Assembly: GCF_905475465.1 (NCBI RefSeq)
Contig: NC_062256.1
Span: 7,573,662-7,637,661, forward strand
Source of the DNA: Pieris napi
Taxonomy: Eukaryota > Arthropoda > Insecta > Lepidoptera > Pieridae
Reading direction: 5' to 3'
Length of the DNA: 64,000 nt
In this document: one piece after another, positions 63,731 to 64,000 of the stretch
Numbering within the stretch: the first letter of the stretch is position 1
Layout of the letters: every line of letters starts with the position of its first letter
The notes under the pieces: generated by a model
Told to the model about the DNA's origin: nothing
Databases searched by the model: none
Seen by the model: the letters and a program-made list of their open reading frames with translations, nothing else
Made by a program: the position numbers and the translations under genes

Positions 63731-64000
63731 TTAAAGCCCTAATGTGGCATTTTTGAGTTTGTGTGAGAGGGATTTAGTTTGAGTTTTGAATAATTGTACT
63801 ACAAGAAAGGTTACATTTAAAGCTTTGTATTGGAAATTGGATCCTTCAACTAAGTTTCATTATCAAGAGTTGATAGCACTGACAATAAGTATTATTGTTC
63901 CCCAGACCCTACTGAAAGATTTGTATCCATGATCATGTAAAAAAGTATTAAACTGCTCTGTCATTTAGAAATCTTATATCTCAACTGTCATGTGTCAGTG

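Noticed and set aside
1..64000. CRISPR arrays, bacterial operons, telomeric repeats, known microRNA seeds
   Set aside because: None were seen. The short tandem tracts are microsatellites or parts of transposons, and no familiar mature microRNA sequence was spotted by eye.

Overview
This 64 kb window reads as AT-rich nuclear DNA of a moth or butterfly (Lepidoptera). The evidence is its repeats. It holds many copies of a tRNA-derived SINE with a GTGTTGGCCTAGTGG head (A box) and GGTTCGATCCC (B box). It also holds LINE 3' ends of lepidopteran type, CTAG-ended Helitrons, mariner relics and several TIR families. I found no exon of a host protein-coding gene, no rRNA gene and no intact tRNA gene. 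Every open frame I could identify is the decayed C-terminus of a retrotransposon polymerase or a mariner transposase. The window looks intergenic or deep-intronic.

Layout. 1-10 kb: LINE 3' ends of several families, a Helitron, a 260-bp mariner-type MITE at 7350 and an inverted SINE pair near 9.8 kb. 10-16 kb: three SINEs, two MITEs, a Helitron and a repeat-poor stretch (13.8-14.25 and 15.0-16.3 kb) rich in TAATTA motifs, with one 13-mer present three times. 16-28 kb: nested LINE ends, a 952-bp DNA transposon at 18775 with a repeated GATCCGATTCGCC motif, a mariner pseudogene, and a 530-bp Harbinger-type element at 24940. 28.8-30.35 kb: the longest stretch without visible transposons, GC-richer and again full of TAATTA motifs; a candidate conserved regulatory block. 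31-46 kb: a mariner relic split by a SINE, the second Harbinger-type copy (35878), a MITE with 99-bp perfect arms (37623), an RTE-type LINE end (39.1-39.7 kb), and a 100-bp duplication at 44.5-45.4 kb in which one copy took a SINE at its edge and the other a Helitron. 46-64 kb: a TIR family with self-palindromic ends (47062, 49176, 50318, 59902, 61866), another Harbinger-type pair member (53015), Helitrons, a SINE with clear target-site duplication, and a 630-bp element at 63101 with a 20-bp TIR.

I name the LINE families A to M here only to link copies; these are not database names. How the parts relate: autonomous LINE remnants are the likely source of machinery for the SINEs, the short TIR elements are internally deleted relatives of autonomous transposons, and the repeat-poor TAATTA-rich islands are the best candidates for sequence under host constraint. 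No CRISPR, phage, operon or bacterial feature is present. All homology calls are from reading the sequence; none was checked against a database.
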